Shown piece by piece: positions 1 through 11,400 of a stretch of DNA of 64,000 nucleotides. Under the pieces are notes generated by a model. The model had not been told where the DNA came from and made no database searches. It worked only from the letters and a program-made list of their open reading frames with translations. A program made the position numbers and the translations under genes. The stretch is from Pseudopyrenochaeta lycopersici. Its lineage: Eukaryota; Ascomycota; Dothideomycetes; Pleosporales; Pseudopyrenochaetaceae. The stretch's first letter is position 1. Every line of letters begins with the position of its first letter. Where the stretch lies: positions 1 to 64,000 of the forward strand of contig NHZP01000065.1 in assembly GCA_003313425.1 (NCBI GenBank), in the 5' to 3' direction.

Positions 1-479
1 TAGGGTTAAATTCTGCATAAAAATTAATTCTTACTTTAAGCACACTTCCGCCTATGTTCTTAACTAGTGTAGGGCCTTTAACCTAGTATTAGGATTCTGC
101 TAGAGGAAACTATACGCACTACGCTTTAATTACTGTTAGAGTACGATTAAATTCCCTAACGCATACTGCTAAACAGAATGCTAGCAACACTCGCATACAC
201 TACGAGTTGTCTATAAGTAAGCTACGCCTAACGCCTCCACACAGCTTAGTTCCTCTATAGATAGCAGGAATAAAGGTAAGACTAGCTAATAACAGGCAAA
301 GTTGGATACTGCAGCCCTAGCAAAGCTAGACAATAAACACTAAGTACTACACCTGCGGTAGGCATTAAGGTCGTCTTACTAAGAGCTATTTAGGCGTTTA
401 CTAAACAAAAAAACCACCCTTTATTTATAATAGTTCATCGCTTACTACTAGGAGCGTCACAGAAAATCTATTACGCAGC

Positions 480-3400
480 GGCACAAAAGGACTATAATAA
501 GTTCTTTAACCCTCCTAAGGAAGTCTCGTTAAAAGATATCCTGCCTCTGCACCTACTTAAGGAATATGCCTTAATTATTCCTGTGTTTAATAAAGCAGCT
601 GCAGCTAAGCTCTTAGATTACTTAGAAAATAACTACAAGATTAAGCTTAAGCTAGGAGCTAAGGTGCCTAATTATTAAGCGAGACTATTTTCTAGTAAAT
701 AGTTTAAAGCTATTAAGCAATATGTTTAGGAGATAGAGGCCTAGGATTTTATCTTCTAGGGACCTTCTGCTACATAAAATAACTTACTTATCGTTGCTAA
801 ACCTAGTAGTAGTATCTAAGTCTGCGTAGATTATTAAGACCTTAATAAAGCCTCTATTAAGGATTAATACCTAATTTCTTTCTTCTACGAGACTTTAGCT
901 AAGCTTAATAAAGCTATTATCTTTTCTAAATTTAATATTGTGCACGCTTTTTATTAAATTTGCATGAAGCCTGGTTTAGAGTAGCTTACTACCTTCTCTA
1001 CGCGTCAGAGCACTTATTAATACCGCGTGATGCCTATAGGCCTCTGTAATACTCTAGCTACGTTTTAAAGAGTAATTAACAGCGCTCTTTTTAAGTACCT
1101 TAATAAGTTTTGTACTGCCTATCTAAATAATATCTTAGTTTTCTTAGAATTAGTAGAAGCCTACATAGAGCATGTAAAAAAGGTGCTTACGCGCCTTAAG
1201 GAAAAAGGGTTCTATGTAGACCTACGCAAATTAGAATTTTACACAGACTGTATTAAGTTCCTAGGTATAATAATTACGAATAAGGGTATTAAAATTAACC
1301 CTAAGAAGATTAAGGCTGTACAGTAATAGGAAACACTAAAGACTGCCTAAGATATGCTCACTTTCCTTAGGTATACTAGCTTCTCCTAGCGCTTTATTAA
1401 AGGCTACTTAAAGATAGCGTTACTGCTTACACGCCTTATTAAGGCTACTATTATAAAAAAAAAAGTAGTAATCCTAATAAACCCGCTTATAAGAAAGTTT
1501 ATTATAAGCTAATTATATAGGGGGAGGAGGAAGTAAAAGCTTTTAAAGCTCTTAAAGCAGCATTTCGTGTAGGCGTAGTATTAAAGCATTTTAATCCTGC
1601 TAAGCAAATCTACATCTTTACTAATGTATTAAGATAAGCATTAGGTAAGGTTATAAAGCAATATAATAATAAGGACGTCCTACAACCTATTACTTTCTTT
1701 TTAAAGAAACACTCCCTAGCAGAGTGTAACTATAACATTTATAATCTTAAACTTATAGCAATTATATAGGTATTTAAAGAATAAGAGCCTAAACTTATAA
1801 GCTCTTCTTAACTAATATAGGTAATAACAGACTATAAGAACCTAGAATAGTTTATAATAACTAAAAAACTTAGCTAATAGCAAGCACAGTAGTCCTTGTT
1901 TCTCAGCTAGTTTAACTTTAAGATTATCTATGCCCCTAGAGAAACTAACAGTAAAGCGGACGCTTTAAGCTATTAACTTTAGGATACCCTAACAGACGCA
2001 GAAGACCCTTGTTACAGTACACGGGCTGCTATTCTTAGACCCTAAGTGCTCTCCCTAGGCATGCAACTAGCAGTTGCAACAGCCTTACGCGCCTTAGCCT
2101 TTAGTTAACCTAAGTCTCTAGACTAAATATCCCAGGAATAAGCTAAGGTAGTGCAATTTTACTTTACCCGCGCTCGTGAAACAGACTTTCCTATAAAATT
2201 TAATAATAATAATAATAATCTTACGCCTATTAATAGTACAATAGATCCTTCGCTGCCCCGTTACGAGGACAACTATCAGTTAACAGAAGAAATCCTAGAC
2301 GCCGCGTACGCCAACAACGCTATAGCTAAAAAGGCCTTTAAAGCTATTAACATAGAAACTACTAAATTGCTATTATAGTTTTATAAGAATAGCTACTATT
2401 TCTCTGCTGCAGACCTGTCAAGCATAAGTAAAGGAGCTTCCTAACGCCTATAGATAGACAAGACTAGGCTTTACGTGCCTCCTAACCTATAGTTACGCCG
2501 ACGCATTATAGAGTTATATTATAACTATTAAATTGCTAGTTATAAGAGCCCTCGTAACACGTTCTTCCTTATATACTCGCAGTATTACTAGCTAAAGATG
2601 CACCTGTTAATTAAACAGTATTACGACGCGTGCGCTACTTATTACTAAACAAAAAGCCCTTAGGACGGCAAGCATAGTTACTTGCAGCTACTGCTAGTGC
2701 CTTATGGACGCTAGACAGAAATTTTAGTCAATTTTATTTAAGATTTACCTACCTCTTAGCTAGATAGCTGTACTTTTAAGAATATCCTCGTTATTATAGA
2801 CTACCTCACGAAAAGACAGCACTTTTTCCCTACGTATAGCTGTACTGCAGCTAAAGCTGCTAAGTGCTTTATAGAAGTCTTTAAATTATATAGCATTCCC
2901 CTTAGTATTATCTCTAACCGCAGTTTAAATTTTGTTAGTTAGTTTTAGAGGCGGGTCTGTAAGTAACTACGTATCTAACAGCGCTTATTAACAGCCTATT
3001 ACCCTAAAATAGACAGGCAGACTAAGCAGGTAAATTAAGCCTTAGAAATTTATCTTCGTTAGTATATTAACTACGCACAAACTAACTAAGCTGCCTAGCT
3101 TTACGTCGCTGAGTTTCAGGCTAATAATACAGTTAACGCCTCTACAGGCATAACGCTATTCTTTACAGATCTCAAATATTACCCTCGCAGTAGCATACAC
3201 CTAGGGGAAAACTACAACGAAAAGCTTAGTAGCGCTACAGCTAGTAATAAAATCTAGGCAGACGAGCTTATAAACACCCACGCGGACCTAGTTGCTTATT
3301 TGTAAGAATAATTACTATAGGCTTAATAAGAATAAGCTTACTACGCTAATACCTCTCGCTAATTAGTGCTAAAGTACGCTGTTAGAGACTAAGTTATAGT

Positions 3401-3830
3401 TAACACAATTAATTAGTCTACTAAACGGGAATTAAAGAAGCTGGACCTTAAGTGGGTAGGGCCTTACAGCGTTACGAGAGTCGTGCATAACAGCCAGGCG
3501 TATCAATTAGACCTTCCACTAGACATGTTAGGCAGCAGAGTTTTTCCTGTGTTTCACCCTAAGCTTCTTTAGCCTGCGCCCTCAAAAGGGCTTCTAAATC
3601 AAGCGCCAGCTCAGCCAGTAGCTATTAAGGTAATTAATCCTAACAGCGAGGTTTAAGATAAGTAGCTTATTAATAATTTTCTTAATTACTAGCAAACTAG
3701 CGTTAAAGGCCGCCGAAAGCGCGAGTAGCAGTACCTAATTAAATAGACTGGATACCTAAAACCTACCTGGCACCTGGCAACTAAGTACCCTAATAACTAC
3801 GGCGCTTATCTGTTTTATTAGCGACAGCCT
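480..3830 (+). pseudogene. Gypsy-1 pol remnant (RT, RNase H, integrase, chromodomain)
   Basis: Reverse transcriptase is readable from about 540 to 1450: the motif YLNNILVFLE near 1117-1146 corresponds to the catalytic YxDD box with both Asp read as Asn. RNase H follows (about 1500-1980; YNIYNLKLIAI). The integrase core is at about 2580-3300 (IIDYLTKRQHFFPTY near 2790) and a C-terminal domain follows (KWVGPYSVTRV near 3450). A chromodomain lies at about 3715-3790 (YLIK, stop, TGYLKPTWHLA). In-frame stops are frequent throughout. The open stretch at 2151-2378 is only the linker between RNase H and integrase. The Asp-to-Asn changes in the active site are G-to-A transitions, which fits RIP. Confidence 0.85.
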
Positions 3831-3940
3831 AATAAGCCTAAGCTACCTACTTGTCGCATGCCTCCAAATTAGTTACTACTTAACGAGGATAGGCTAGCTG
3901 CAGAAGAGTATCTTAGCGGCGACGAAGGTATCTAAACAGT

Positions 3941-4355
3941 TTTACTCAAGTTAGCGCGCCTCAATTTGCCTCAATTTGCGCGCCTCCAGCCTCAATTCGC
4001 GCATCTATAGCCTTAAGATTGCTTACCTTCGCCCTTACTCTGCGCAGTGCGCCTCGCTTTGCGCGCCACGTCTAGGGACCTTGCAACTAAACGAAAATTA
4101 CAAAGGTTGCTCCCATATGTATTATACAAAGGTCTTTAGGTTCTGTTTTTGCGTCGCAGGGTAGAAGTGTTAGAAAACACCTCAAAGCTCGGCGATTTTG
4201 TATAGGAAACTGTTTAGACATGCGCAGCGCTATACAAAGCCTATTGCTAGATTCACTAAGTTAGAGGGACTCAGTAGTAAACGGTTTTCTTATGTTTTAT
4301 CTTAAATTTTTGTCTCTTAGTTTAGAGGCCCTCACTATTTTGAAGGGGGAGGTCG
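3941..4355 (+). repeat. Gypsy-1 3' untranslated region, first copy
   Basis: About 415 bp between the end of pol and the LTR. It is repeated almost unchanged at 5850-6264 (offset exactly 1909 bp). It begins with a GC-rich run rich in GCGCC and CAATTTG motifs. A 62-codon open frame occurs in both copies, but it starts at TTG rather than ATG and has no recognisable domain, so I do not call it a gene. Confidence 0.8.
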
Positions 4356-4657
4356 TGTTAGGGTTTAATCCTTTCAGGTTACTAGACGCAGGTGAAAGGG
4401 TTCAATCCTTCCAAGTTACTAGACGCAGGTAAAAGGTAACAATCCTGCCAAGTTACTAGACGCAGGTGAAAGGTAACTGTTACCTCTTACCTTTCACCAA
4501 GCTAGGTAACTGGATCGGGACTAGCCTGCTCTAGCTTATGTATATAGGCAGCACCTCTCCCCCGAAGGTGAGAGGTATCTGCTATTTTGTCCATTTCCTT
4601 TTAAATTAAGTTTCTTCAACTAAGACCGTCCTAACTGTGCGTGTTGACTGCCTTACA
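4356..4657 (+). repeat. LTR shared by Gypsy-1 and its deletion derivative
   Basis: 302 bp, TGTTAGGG...CCTTACA, nearly identical to 6265-6566. Inside are three tandem units of roughly 38 bp, each carrying the core ACTAGACGCAGGTGAAAGG or a close variant (about 4375-4480). It acts as the 3' LTR of Gypsy-1 and as the 5' LTR of the short element that follows. Confidence 0.88.
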
Positions 4658-5849
4658 GTTAATCTCCTTACTGCGCGATTAAAAATAGTAGAGAAACTAG
4701 GGTATTAAAGAATCTAGCTAATTAGCAATTACTAAGTAAGCTTAGTAAGACCTGCTAAAATCTAATTAGCTAGACAACTTAATATCTACGCTAATAGTAG
4801 TAACGTAACTATAAGATTACAGAGTAATAATTTAAAGATACAGAATTAATTAAAGAAGGTAGAAGATAAGATAATTAATATTTTAAAGTGTAAAGGTAAG
4901 TTTATAGCTACGTTTAGTAGTAAGATAAGACTAGCTTAGGAAGCGTTCCTAAGTAGCTAACTCTTAAAAGGACCCGCTATGCTAGCTAATTAGGCAACAA
5001 GAAGAAGTAAAAAGGATAGCAACTTTACCTTTTACTATGTTAACGAGCCTTAGCAAGGCTTTTAAGTAAAGTTAGAGAGGGAAAGATACTCTCTACTACT
5101 TAAACCTCCTCTAAATCTTAAGCCTGTAGTTAATCCTATAAGGCCTAAGTTTCTCTTTCTTACTTCCTATTACTATCTATTAAAGCTTTCTAAGGTAGAT
5201 ATATAAGTGCCTATTAAGTATAAACTTTAAGTAATATTATAGCCGCCTTAGACACCTAAATAGCCTAGGAAGCGTCTACCCCTACTGTTAAATCTAAATC
5301 CTTAACTAACAACAACTATAATTAAGCCTGCGCTAATAAAGATTATACAATTTACTAGTAAAGAAGCTATTAAAGACTACAGAACTAAGCTTAAGCGTTA
5401 TAGTAACGTTAAAGTACCTTAGTACGTAAGGATTACAGTAGACACTTAGGTTTAAACCTTACTATAAGTCTCGCCTATTAAATAGAAAAGTATAGTAGAT
5501 AATTAGATAGTAGCCTTAGCAACTTACTTTAATAAGACTTTAACTCTTCTTATCGTAACTAGAGAATTTCTAAAAAGAAGACTAAGCCTAATATTATAGT
5601 ATAGAGGCATTACTACTTTTAAGTAGTAATATCCTATACTTAAGGATATAGATACTTATAAGAAGAAGAGGAAAAAGGAGATAGAGAGCGCGTTTACCTA
5701 TCTAGATAAATACTATTAGTATATACTAAGGCAAGTTCTTATTTTATATTCTATTTAGGTAGTATACTTATACTCTAGCGTAATAGTAGTCTAATAGTTA
5801 CTACGTAGGACCTTACTAGATAACTTTACTCCCTTTCTTAATATAGCTC

Positions 5850-6264
5850 TTTACTCAAGTTGGCGCGCCTCAATCTGCCTCAATTTGCGCGCCTCCAGCC
5901 TTAATTCGCGCATCTATAGCCTTAAGATTGCTCGCCTTCGCCCTTACTCTGCGCAGTGCGCCTCGCTTTGCGCGCTACGTCTAGGGATCTTGCAACTAAA
6001 CGAAAATTATAAAGGTTGCTCCTATATATATTGTACGAAGGTCTTTAGGTTCTGTTTTCGCGTCGCAGGGTAGAAGTGTTAGAAAACACCTTAGAGCTCA
6101 GCAATTTTATATAGGAAACCGTTTAGACATGCGCAGCGCCATACAAAGCCTATTGCCAGATTTACTGAGTTAGAAGGACTCAGTAGTAAACGGTTTTCTT
6201 ATGTTTTATCTCAAATTTTTGTCTCTCAGTTCAGAGGCCCTTACTATTTTAAAGGGGGGGGTCG
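5850..6264 (+). repeat. Gypsy-1 3' untranslated region, second copy
   Basis: Second copy of 3941-4355. It ends in an A/G-rich polypurine tract (about 6250-6261) immediately before the LTR. Differences from the first copy are mostly C/T and G/A. Confidence 0.8.
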
Positions 6265-6566
6265 TGTCAGGGTTCAATCCTTTCAGGTTACTAGACGCAG
6301 GTGAAAGGGTTCAATCCTTCCAAGTTACTAGACGCAGGTGAAAGGTAACGATCCTGCCAAGTTACTAGACGCAGGTAAAAGGTAACTGTTACCTCTTACC
6401 TTTCACCAAGCTAGGTAACTGGATCGGGACTAGCCTGCTCTAGCTCATGTATATAGGCAGCACCTCTCCCCCGAAGGTGAGAGGTATCTGCTATTTTGTC
6501 CATTTCCTTTTAAATTGAGTTTCTTCAACTAAGACCGTCCCAACTGTGCGTGTTGACTGCCTTACA
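6265..6566 (+). repeat. LTR, right end of the Gypsy-1 array
   Basis: 302 bp, TGTCAGGG...CCTTACA, partner of 4356-4657. This copy keeps more C and G (for example CAGGGTTCAATCC where the other has TAGGGTTTAATCC), so it was hit less by RIP. The flank to the right begins GAAGG. Its left target duplication lies outside the window or was lost. Confidence 0.85.
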
Positions 6567-8304
6567 GAAGGTCTAAATTTGCTCCTTTACGTTTAGAGCT
6601 CTACTAATTAAGGTAAAGTATAAATTCTAGCCCGTCTGTTAGCTTTAAATAAGCTAGAGTATGTTAGCTCTAATTTCTGCCTAGTAGGTGCTAGCTTACC
6701 TCTAAGCTGTTAAACTCTAATAGCTCCCCTCTATATATAATTAATCTAAAGAACTAACAGCGCTAAAGGCTTACTTATATATATTAAATAATATTATAAA
6801 GCTTTCTAATAGCGCTGCGCTTCTACTAACGCTCCTTAATCCTCTTTATATTACCCTCCTTATACGCAGCGTCTAGATCTTTATAGACCTTTTTAGCGTC
6901 CTTTCTAATAAGAAAACCCTGCGCATGTAGGTTTATAATATCCCTAAAGCAGCAGAGGCGCTAGCGCCTTCGCTGCTTCTCTAACATATTTAGGTAGAGG
7001 GCCTGAAGGACAGAATTAATACAGGTGTTATTAGTAGACGCGTTGTCTGCTATAAAGTAGCTAACCTAGCTAGTAACCTTATAATCTTTAATTACCTGTA
7101 AAAGGACATCAACAATATTTTCTCCTAAGTGTTCTCCTTCTACCTTACGTAGCGCTAACACGGTAGTTTAACGTGTTCTAGTATTATTAATAAAATGTGC
7201 TATAACTCTAAGCACAGCGAGGTAATTTAGCGACGTCTAAAGATCGAACGATAACGAAATAGAACTCTGAGCGTTATGTCGTGTCGTAATCTCTCCTTCC
7301 TCTCCTTAAATATACTAATTACCTATTAACAAATAGTAGATGCGGCTTTTAGAAGTAGGTTTACTAAAGGGGGAAATAGATAAAAGAGGAGATCCTAAAA
7401 GTAGCTATTTTTAATCTAGAAGAAAGTAATATAGTAGCAGATTAGCTAGCAGATTAAGAGTTCCTTAAACTAATCTAAGCAGCGGGCGAAGATAATTAAC
7501 TTTATGTCCTAGTAGTTAAATATTAATAGCTAGCTCGTATCTACTAAGTCTCCTTAGAAGGATTTACTTTCGCTAGTAACCTTATTAATCTTATGTGTTG
7601 CGTTAAGGTAGTTAAGCGCTGTAGAATTACTATTTAACACTGCCAGAAGCTCTTGCTAATAGCGCTGTTTTTTTACAGAGGTAGTAATACTATATACGTC
7701 TCCTATCTTTTTTAGCCTGTAGATCTTTACTGTATATCTAGATTACTAACGTTTGCTTCTTTATTGCTTTAGGGCCCTTCGCTAGCACTGCATAGTAGAT
7801 ATACTACTCCCTCTAGAGCTTAAACTTATCTAGCTAGATTAGAGCTTCTAGGTTGCGACAGGGGTTAATAGATTTAGGTATAAGAATAATATTATTAGAC
7901 TTAGAAGTCTTAGAGGAAGAGCGAGTAAAGAACTAAGTAATTGTTAATGCGGCTATTTTAGGATGTCTGCCGCTGCTAAGTAAGTTTATACTATTTTTAA
8001 TATATTAGTAGTCGTAGCTCCTACTAGCTTACTAGATTTATTATTAAATGCTATTAGGAAGTTATTAGACTAGATAAACTCCTTCTAAGAACGCGCTTCT
8101 GGGGTAAAGCGTACCTAAAGTAAGAACGCTGAAGATGTAACTTACTCTTCCTTATTAGGTTAAGTTACTTCCTAATTAGGCATGGTCTATTAGCGCTCTA
8201 GGAGCCTCTAGACCTCTCGATCCAGTCTAGTCCAAATTTCTTAAACTCCGGATCCAGTCCAGCCAAATCCAGTCCAGTGCTAGTCCAGTCCAATTAGATC
8301 ACTG
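6567..8304 (-). mobile_element. hAT-1 transposon relic
   Basis: hAT-superfamily DNA transposon on the minus strand. Its 5' end is at 8304: on the minus strand it begins CAGTGATCTAATTGGACTGG, a hAT-like CAG terminus followed by many subterminal CCAGT/CTGGA words (8190-8300). The left end abuts the Gypsy LTR at 6566 and no matching terminal repeat is clear there, so it may be truncated. The bases after 8304, once the Copia is removed, read TAGACGCG, a possible 8-bp target duplication whose left partner was not found. Confidence 0.75.
6750..8150 (-). pseudogene. hAT-1 transposase remnant
   Basis: Minus-strand translation of about 7290-6880 gives the hAT RNase-H-like core: SISLSFDL followed by a stop in place of Trp, then TSLNYLAVL, a later GEHLGENIVDVL and YFIADNASTNNTCI, then RDIINLHAQGFLI. 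These match the conserved hAT blocks (DLWTS, then DNASNN, then CxxHIxNL), with the His of the last block no longer readable. Further blocks towards 6600 resemble the C-terminal region. Stops occur in every block. The N-terminal part (about 7400-8150) is too mutated to place a BED zinc finger. Confidence 0.75.
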
Positions 8305-8310
8305 TAGACG

Positions 8311-8475
8311 TGTCAGAATTTAATGAATGTTTTTGGTCAGAAAAATTAGATTCGATGGATTGTGTTCTGTCTGCTGCTTTCTTCTATAGCTCCTCTGCTT
8401 CTGGAGGTTCTGTAGATCGCACTAGTTATTAGTCCTACTATTTATCGCTCTTTCCTTATATTTGACAATCTAACA
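8311..8475 (-). repeat. Copia-1 3' LTR
   Basis: 165 bp. Compared with the right LTR it shows TCTAACA for TCTGACA and TTATTAGTCC for TTATCGGTCC, transitions typical of RIP. Flanked on the outside by AGACG. Confidence 0.93.
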
Positions 8476-8489
8476 CACCCCCTCAGCTT

Positions 8490-11400
8490 GGAGTGATCTT
8501 CTAAGCTGACGCAAACCTATATCTTATGCGATTGTCAGATCCTCTATTTAAGTCTGTATGTCTTCGAGTTTTTAACTCTTTTGCTAAGGCCGTTTTCTTG
8601 TTTACTAGTCCTAATTAATTAAGAAAGTTCTCTTATTTGTTTGAGGGCAGCGCTTTAGTAAGTCTATCTGCTAGCATTTGCGATGACTCTACGTATTTGA
8701 CTTGAATTCGTCCAAGTAATACTTCTTATTATAGCTAGTAGTTGTGGATGTCTACATGTTGAAGTTTAGTTTGAAGTTTTACAATCTCTTCTGTAACAAG
8801 TTAAATTGCCTGTGTATTGTCGCATTGAATTGTAATAGTCGACTCTAGCAATAATATCTGGAGCTCCTTGAGAAGTCGCGAGGTAAAGATAGCCTCCTTT
8901 GCTACTTGGGAGAGTGCAAGCAGTTCTGCTTTAGTTATTAACGTAGTAACTGTGTCCTGTTTGCTTGCTCTCTAAGTAATAAGACTACTAAATAGCTTAA
9001 TTACATAACCTTGCGAACTCTTTCTATTAACTGTATTATTAGCAAATGATGCGTCGCTGGCTACTTTAAGCTTGTCGCCTCCTCCTAATTAGAGTGCTCT
9101 TGATTTTGTCACTGTAAAGTAGAGCAGAACTCTGTTAGCAGCCTCCTAATGCTCCGTGCTAGGGTTGATGAGAAAGCGTGCAAGGCGCGATGTTGCGAAG
9201 GCGATATCTGGCCGTGTTGTAACGGCGGTAAATAGTAAGGAACTAATCTTACGCTGATATTTGTTAACTTCTAAAGGTAATGCTAATCCCTCGCGTGGCT
9301 AGAGTTCAACGCTTGCTATTAGGGTATTATGTTGGATATCTTTCCTATCTGCAAGTCTGCTAATTTTATTAGCATAGGCTAACTAGGAGAGTTGAATTAA
9401 TTCTTGTTCTTAGTCTCTAATAACTTTAACGCCGAGGAACTATTGCAGGTCTTCTCTACTTGTGAAGGTGTATCTTTTATAAAGAGCCTTAATAGTTTGT
9501 TAAGCTTCTACCTCCTTCTTCTAGTGATAGGCTAAGATAATGTTATTAACATAAAAGAAGATGATAATGCTATCCTTGATTATGCAGCAAGCCTTATGTA
9601 GCACTTGTTTAAAGCTTAGTTTAGTAAGAGTTAAGACGAATTCTTTCTGCTATAGGAGCGGTGATATTTAAAGACTGTAAAGTGCCTTTTTAAGCTTAAG
9701 GATTGTTCTAGGCTTCTAGTATCCTCGTAGCATTCTTATGTAGATTTCTCTATCTAGTGTTGCATGCACGAATGCGTTAGTAACGTCGTACTGTTTAAGT
9801 TCAAGGTTAAACTTAGCAGCGATTGCTATGAGCATTTGAAAAGATCTGCTAGCTAAAGTAGCTACGTAGGTGTCCTGTGACGTGATGTTTCGTTACTAAT
9901 TGCTACGAATGATAAGTCGTGCTTTGCATTTAATAAGGCGATAGTGCTTGTCTAATTTGTAGGTATACACCCACATGCAGTCTAATATTTGGTGACCCTT
10001 CCATTTAATAGGAGTGATTGGCACTTTAGCCTAGGACTTCATTTGTTTATAGCTCCTTAGGTGTTCTCGTTCTGCTTCCTTAAACATTTCGTGCAGAGGA
10101 TAATCTTCAAGCTTTAAGTAAGTTGTCGGCAGAGGTGGCAATTAGTTTCGGTGAAGCTTCACCCCCTTTGCTAGCATTCTCTTTAGCTGTGCTTTGTTAA
10201 TAGGCTTGCCTTCGTGTTACCCTACATGCCCTGCTTAAGTGCTGGCTATAAATGCTGCTGCCTATAGTTCTGTTTTTGACGAGCCCTATGTTGTCGTGCC
10301 ATTAGCTTCAAGTTCGTCGGTCCACGCCTAGCTAAGGAGAGCTACAAGTAGCAGAGTGTCTAGCGGCGTTAGGTATAAGTCTATCACTTTTCTACTTCGG
10401 CAATCTCTTAACTTTTAACCTTGTGGGCTTAAACTCTCTCCTATTATTATATTATCTTCGTAGAACAACCTAGTCTTAGGCTGTCCCTGTCGCGGTAGCG
10501 TAGGCAGTTCAATTGTTTTCACCCACGTTGCAATCTCCTGCAGGGTATTGTGCATAAGGTTGTCTATAAGATCTTCTGTTTTGCTGCTAAACACTACGCT
10601 TTTTTCGAAGACTACGTCTCTTATGCTAATAACTTTAGCTAGTAACAGGATCTAAACTTAGTAGATGTTTGTAGATTAATAGCTAATAAGATAGCTAATC
10701 TAGGCTTTTAGATCCAAGCGTTGCAGTCGCGACTTTCTTTGGTGGGTATCGTCAGTCATTGCAAATGCCTTGCAGCTATATGCTTTAAGATAAGCTTAGT
10801 TTGGTTTCTGTGGCCTAGTAACGATACTATTTATAGCAGCGACTCTTGTAAAGAATACCTTGTATAGGCTTTTCTAGCGGTTTAAGTAGTTCGGCGTTCT
10901 ATTGTATAAGTATACTACCGCTCTTGTAATTTCTAGCTATAGTTCCTAGGGAAGATTAGCATCTAGTTGTATCGTGCGTGCCTTTTCTTTTATTACACCC
11001 CCTAAGCGTTCTCCCCCGCTATTCTGTGATTAGGTATTAGGAGCAGAAGGCTCGACCTTTATGCCTTTAGACGTGCACTATCTCTTAACTTCTAGCTTAA
11101 CCGTCACTATCTTGTTGTCCGTCTTAATAACTTTTATAGAAATATTGAACTGCGTATATAGGAAGTAAGTGAAATTATCTAGTAATTAAATAATAGATCG
11201 TGCTAGTCTGTTGTTAGTAAAGTAGAAATCCTAGTTATATGCCGAGAATCAGTCAGTAATAAGTATTTAGCTCTTTTTCTTTAAGTAGCTCCCGACTTCG
11301 TAGTCGTGAAAGTTAATCGCGATTTGTTCTCCTAGCCCTTCTTCGCTTAGTTAAGGTTCTCTGCGGATCCTGCGCTTTGATTTAGCTTTCCCACATACGT

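Larger units (their letters stand above)
1..4657 (+). mobile_element. Gypsy-1, chromodomain LTR retrotransposon, 5' end outside window
   Basis: Ty3/Gypsy-type element of the chromovirus kind, reading on the + strand. Seen: degraded reverse transcriptase, RNase H, integrase and chromodomain segments in the usual Gypsy order, then a 3' untranslated stretch, a purine tract (about 4341-4352) and a 302-bp LTR at 4356-4657 that starts TGT and ends ACA. The 5' LTR and gag are not in the window. Stop codons, mostly TAA/TAG, interrupt every domain, as expected from RIP. No intact protein can be made. Confidence 0.9.
4356..6566 (+). mobile_element. Gypsy-1 deletion derivative: LTR, gag-like remnant, 3'UTR, LTR
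   Basis: Between two LTRs (4356-4657 and 6265-6566) lie about 1.2 kb of unique, heavily mutated sequence (4658-5849), which I read as a gag-like remnant because a + strand frame is semi-open there and no RT or integrase motif appears. The family's 3' UTR follows (5850-6264). Pol is missing. A non-autonomous internally deleted copy joined to Gypsy-1 through LTR-LTR recombination would explain the shared LTR. Confidence 0.7.

Noticed and set aside
3976..4164. 62-codon frame repeated at 5885-6073
   Set aside because: Conserved only because the Gypsy 3' UTR is duplicated; starts with TTG, no domain.
4366..4485. CRISPR-like array
   Set aside because: Three adjacent repeats without unique spacers, inside an LTR of a eukaryotic retrotransposon.
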